Below are positions 5,661 to 8,044 of a stretch of 8,044 nucleotides of DNA, piece by piece. Both the position numbers and the translations under genes were made by a program. Location of the stretch: contig CALMNJ010000057.1 of the NCBI GenBank assembly GCA_937868675.1, forward strand, positions 1 through 8,044, in the 5' to 3' direction. The DNA is from an uncultured Bacteroidota bacterium (GTDB lineage: Bacteria; Bacteroidota; Bacteroidia; B-17B0; Aurantibacillaceae). The notes beneath the pieces were generated by a model that saw only the letters and a list, made by a program, of their open reading frames with translations, was not told where the DNA came from and searched no databases. Each line of letters begins with the position of its first letter. Position 1 is the stretch's first letter.

Positions 5661-8044
5661 TTATTCTTTCACCAAACGTTTGTTAATGGGTTGCCCAGCT
5701 CCATAAAACCGAACAATATAAATGCCTTTTTCGAGTGAATTAATGTTTAATTTGGTTTCTGAAGACTGAAGTTGTAACGACATTACTTTTTTACCTGTTA
5801 GATCAATAATATCTACAGCATAATGTAACTGTGCGTTATCAACTACAATCAGTAATTCGCTTTGTACAGGATTTGGTAACAGGGAAACACTTTGTTTACT
5901 GATTGCTTCGGAAATTCCAGAACATAAAATTACTTTAATGCTGGCAGTTGCTGTATTTGAACACCCAGTTGCATCGGTGTACTTATAGCTTACTACAAAT
6001 GTGCCGGTACCCGCAGAAGCGGGGTTAAAATTATTACCGCTTACTGCGGTTCCGGTATAGGTTCCTCCTGCAGGCTGACCTGTAAGAGCCACGCTATTGT
6101 TGTTTGAGCACACAGTTGAAGCCGCCGTGCTTAATGAAACCGAAGGCGCGGCAAACACTACTATCTGTGTGGTAGCTGTATTAGAACAGTTGTTGGTGCC
6201 TGTAATGACATAGCCTACCACAAAGGTTCCGGTTCCGGCAGATGATGCGTTAAAGTTGCCGCCGCTGACCCCAGTTCCTGTGTAAGTTCCACCCGCAGGC
6301 GAACCGGTGAGCGCAAGGCTGTTGCTGGAGGGACAAACGGTGTTTGCTGCAGCACTGATGGAAGCCGATGGAACAGATAAAACATTTACCTGAGTAGTTG
6401 CACTAAAACTATTTGGGCAGCCGGCAGCAGTAGCAATTACGGTATATACAGTAGTTACAGTTGGGCTAACCACTAAAACACCAGTGGTTGGACCGGTATT
6501 CCATGTGTAAGAACTTGCTCCACTGGCAGTAAGTGTTGCCGCATTACCAGAACATATGGTTGCTGAATTAATGCTAACCGTAGGAGAAGTTGTTATGCTG
6601 ATGTTTGTGGTGGCGGAACTGCTACACCCCAGGCTGGTTCCGGTAACGGTGTAATTGGTGTTGGTTGCGGGGCTGGCAGTGAAGCTGGCAGCTGTGCTTC
6701 CTGTGTTCCAAGAGTAGGTCGTGGCACCACTTGCCGTAATGGTGGCAATACCCCCTGCACAAATAGTTGCCGCATTGACCTGAATGGTTGGAGATGGGTT
6801 GATGGTAACATTAGTTACCGCGCTTGCAGTGCCACAGGCATTTGATACCTGTAATGTGTATGCACCGCTCCCGGCACCTGTAACGGTGGGACTGGCCGAA
6901 GACTGTGAGCTGAATTGTCCGCTACCGGTCCAGGTGTAGGAGTATGGCGCAGATCCGCTAAGCGAGCAATTTAGAACAAGGTTTTGTGTGGAGCAAAGGG
7001 GAGCATTATTGGTAATGGTTGTAACGCTCACCGGGATACAAGTAGTCGCGCCGGGAGAGAATGCGAGTCCTCTGAAAATGTAATTGGAGCCTGCTGTTGC
7101 TAGTGTAGTAAAAGTTGAACTGGCACCAGCATCAATAATTGAAACAAGGCGATTGCCGGTTGACTCGTTAGAAGTGGCATACACAATCGGATTTGAGCCG
7201 GAGAAATCGGCCACTACACCAAAGGCCCCGGAATTAGTGCTAGTTGGCAGAGTATAAGCAAGAGTCCACGTGTTTGAACTATAAACCCATTTTTGAACAC
7301 CGCCACCGGCTGAGTTGCTGCGTGCATCCGCTACATAACAAATCGTGTTTGCGGCGTTAAAATAAAACTGCCCGGGTTGAGCCCCCGTACCTGCATTAAT
7401 TACCGTTGTTACGGTTTGAGAGGCCGTATTTGGAGTACCCGTTCCAATGGCATACACACCAATGTCAGTTGGTGTACCACTGGCAACCTGAGAGGAGATG
7501 TAAAGCTGATTATTAAAAACATGGGTGGCGCGGAGGTTGGTTTTTGTGTTTTCGACATTCGTTGCTGCGGAGGCACTGCCATAGTAGTTCGCGCCCTGGC
7601 TGGAGCTGGTACCCCAAAAGTTCTGGATATCGGTAGCTGCAGCCCCCCTGATATCGCCAGCGGCATAAGAGGCCGTACTGGTTGCGACCACAGTTAGGAC
7701 GCCTGAAGCATTTACCATCGCAATTGAGCGGGGAATGGTGGTTGGAGCTGCACTATTGAGCGCGGTTGAGTTTGGTAGCGCCTGATTGTATGCGCCAAAT
7801 ACAATCTGACTTCCATCCGCCGAGCGTGAAATATACCCTTCTGAAGTTGCATTGCCGCGTAATACCAGAGCGTTGGTGCCTGTGCTTGGAACAGAAACAC
7901 TATAAGTGAGCGTGCCGCCCGGGTTGTATTCGTTTAAGGTAAGTGGATTGCCCTGGCTGGTCATTGTAGAAACGCCATCACCAATTTGCAGTACCACCAG
8001 ATTACCAGAGGTGAATTGGGATTTTAACGGAATAAAAAATAAAA
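5661..8044 (-). CDS. Secreted beta-propeller/Ig-repeat protein with type A T9SS sorting domain, 5'-partial
   Basis: The frame runs from the window edge to a TAA at 5663-5661. It gives 793 visible residues, 15 of them before the GTG at 7997, which is therefore an internal codon. A start and most of a signal peptide are expected just outside the window; the first visible residues (LFFIPL) could be the end of its hydrophobic core. Domains: a beta-propeller-like region opening with FTSGNLVVLQIGDG (8044-~7038), five Ig-like repeats with cysteine pairs (7037-5928), and a type A sorting tail (~5897-5664). Such proteins are exported through the Sec system, then by T9SS, and are anchored or released after cleavage of the tail. 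The N-terminal domain resembles a recurrent Bacteroidota family of unknown function that I recognise only from its opening motif. There is no sign of an enzyme active site. It lies upstream of the dehydrogenase on the same strand, separated by 74 bases, and is probably a separate transcription unit. Confidence 0.9.
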   Translation of the reverse strand, partial: LFFIPLKSQFTSGNLVVLQIGDGVSTMTSQGNPLTLNEYNPGGTLTYSVSVPSTGTNALVLRGNATSEGYISRSADGSQIVFGAYNQALPNSTALNSAAPTTIPRSIAMVNASGVLTVVATSTASYAAGDIRGAAATDIQNFWGTSSSQGANYYGSASAATNVENTKTNLRATHVFNNQLYISSQVASGTPTDIGVYAIGTGTPNTASQTVTTVINAGTGAQPGQFYFNAANTICYVADARSNSAGGGVQKWVYSSNTWTLAYTLPTSTNSGAFGVVADFSGSNPIVYATSNESTGNRLVSIIDAGASSTFTTLATAGSNYIFRGLAFSPGATTCIPVSVTTITNNAPLCSTQNLVLNCSLSGSAPYSYTWTGSGQFSSQSSASPTVTGAGSGAYTLQVSNACGTASAVTNVTINPSPTIQVNAATICAGGIATITASGATTYSWNTGSTAASFTASPATNTNYTVTGTSLGCSSSATTNISITTSPTVSINSATICSGNAATLTASGASSYTWNTGPTTGVLVVSPTVTTVYTVIATAAGCPNSFSATTQVNVLSVPSASISAAANTVCPSSNSLALTGSPAGGTYTGTGVSGGNFNASSAGTGTFVVGYVITGTNNCSNTATTQIVVFAAPSVSLSTAASTVCSNNNSVALTGQPAGGTYTGTAVSGNNFNPASAGTGTFVVSYKYTDATGCSNTATASIKVILCSGISEAISKQSVSLLPNPVQSELLIVVDNAQLHYAVDIIDLTGKKVMSLQLQSSETKLNINSLEKGIYIVRFYGAGQPINKRLVKE
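5664..5897 (-). other. Type A T9SS C-terminal sorting domain
   Basis: The last ~78 residues carry the Por-secretion tail pattern: VSLLPNPVQSELLI at the start, then VDIIDLTGKKVMSL, LNINSLEKGIYIVRF and a basic end KRLVKE. In studied members this tail directs passage through the T9SS outer-membrane channel and is then removed by the PorU sortase. It is complete to the stop codon. Confidence 0.93.
5928..7037 (-). repeat. Five tandem Ig-like repeats in the type A T9SS protein
   Basis: The repeats run, in reading order, 7037-6798, 6797-6588, 6587-6375, 6374-6150 and 6149-5928, that is 70-80 residues each. Each has a Cys near the start and another 45-53 residues on; the first carries one extra Cys. 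They fall into types: repeats 2 and 3 share TIC(A/S)G..AT.TASGA..Y.WNTG, while repeats 4 and 5 share ALTGxPAGGTYTGTxVSG and SAGTGTFVV. Repeats 4 and 5 match at about 38 of 54 compared positions and are also alignable as DNA about 225 bases apart, so they are the most recent duplication here. Confidence 0.85.
7038..8044 (-). other. N-terminal beta-propeller-like domain of the type A T9SS protein
   Basis: About 335 residues with regularly spaced short beta-strand words: TSEGYISRSADGSQIVFGAY, THVFNNQLYISSQ, QFYFNAANTICYVAD, GVQKWVYSSNTWTLAYTL, NRLVSIIDA and a final NYIFRGLAFSPG. The alternation of a loop, a value strand and a label strand is what six- or seven-bladed propellers look like, but I cannot count blades surely. 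Only one cysteine occurs before the last few residues, unlike the cysteine-paired repeats that follow. A propeller is inferred from pattern; the ligand is unknown. Confidence 0.55.

Noticed and set aside
5628..5661. A 10-base direct repeat AACGATGGCT at 5628-5637 and 5652-5661, considered as an operator or attachment site.
   Set aside because: It is short, the second copy runs into the stop codon of the type A gene, and no integrase or regulator is near; chance is adequate, although the first copy overlaps the hairpin.
7377..7697. A plus-strand open frame of 106 codons opposite the propeller domain.
   Set aside because: It is antisense to a conserved domain and rich in Cys, Gly and Arg from reversed low-complexity codons.
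7995..7997. GTG as the start of the right secreted protein.
   Set aside because: The conserved opening FTSGNLVV begins upstream of it in the same frame, which stays open to the window edge.

Overview
The window looks like chromosomal DNA from a member of the Bacteroidota, probably a free-living or environmental one. The strongest evidence is that both large flanking genes end in type IX secretion system (T9SS) sorting domains. One has the gliding-motility-associated type B (CHU_C) tail and the other the type A (Por secretion) tail, and this system is essentially confined to that phylum. A match to the Bacteroidota -7 promoter consensus (TAnnTTTG) before the central gene and the lack of Shine-Dalgarno sequences agree with this.

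Layout. Positions 1-3963 (+) hold the 3' part of a giant multidomain surface adhesin whose start lies outside the window. It reads as SprB-like and Ig-like modules, then four tandem copies of a ~160-residue double Ig-like unit (eight domains, each with a conserved cysteine pair), two PKD-type domains and the CHU_C tail. Positions 3964-4059 are a short convergent intergenic region with a strong bidirectional intrinsic terminator. Positions 4060-5586 (-) encode an ALDH7/antiquitin-type aldehyde dehydrogenase with all expected catalytic residues, most likely alpha-aminoadipate semialdehyde (piperideine-6-carboxylate) dehydrogenase of lysine breakdown. Positions 5587-5660 hold an 11-bp inverted repeat with a T-rich tail. 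It looks like the terminator of the next gene, and it overlaps a candidate promoter for the dehydrogenase. Positions 5661-8044 (-) hold a second secreted protein, truncated at its N-terminus by the window edge: a beta-propeller-like domain, five Ig-like repeats and a type A sorting tail.

The two secreted proteins are probably exported across the outer membrane by T9SS and displayed or released at the surface, where they would act in adhesion, gliding or biofilm. They share one Ig-like module type although their sorting tails differ. The dehydrogenase is a cytosolic metabolic enzyme with no visible functional link to its neighbours. I see no RNA genes, insertion sequences, CRISPR arrays, phage genes or clear new defence or biosynthetic system. 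The points of interest are repeat architecture, a codon-use change inside the left gene, and the compact terminator/promoter overlap.
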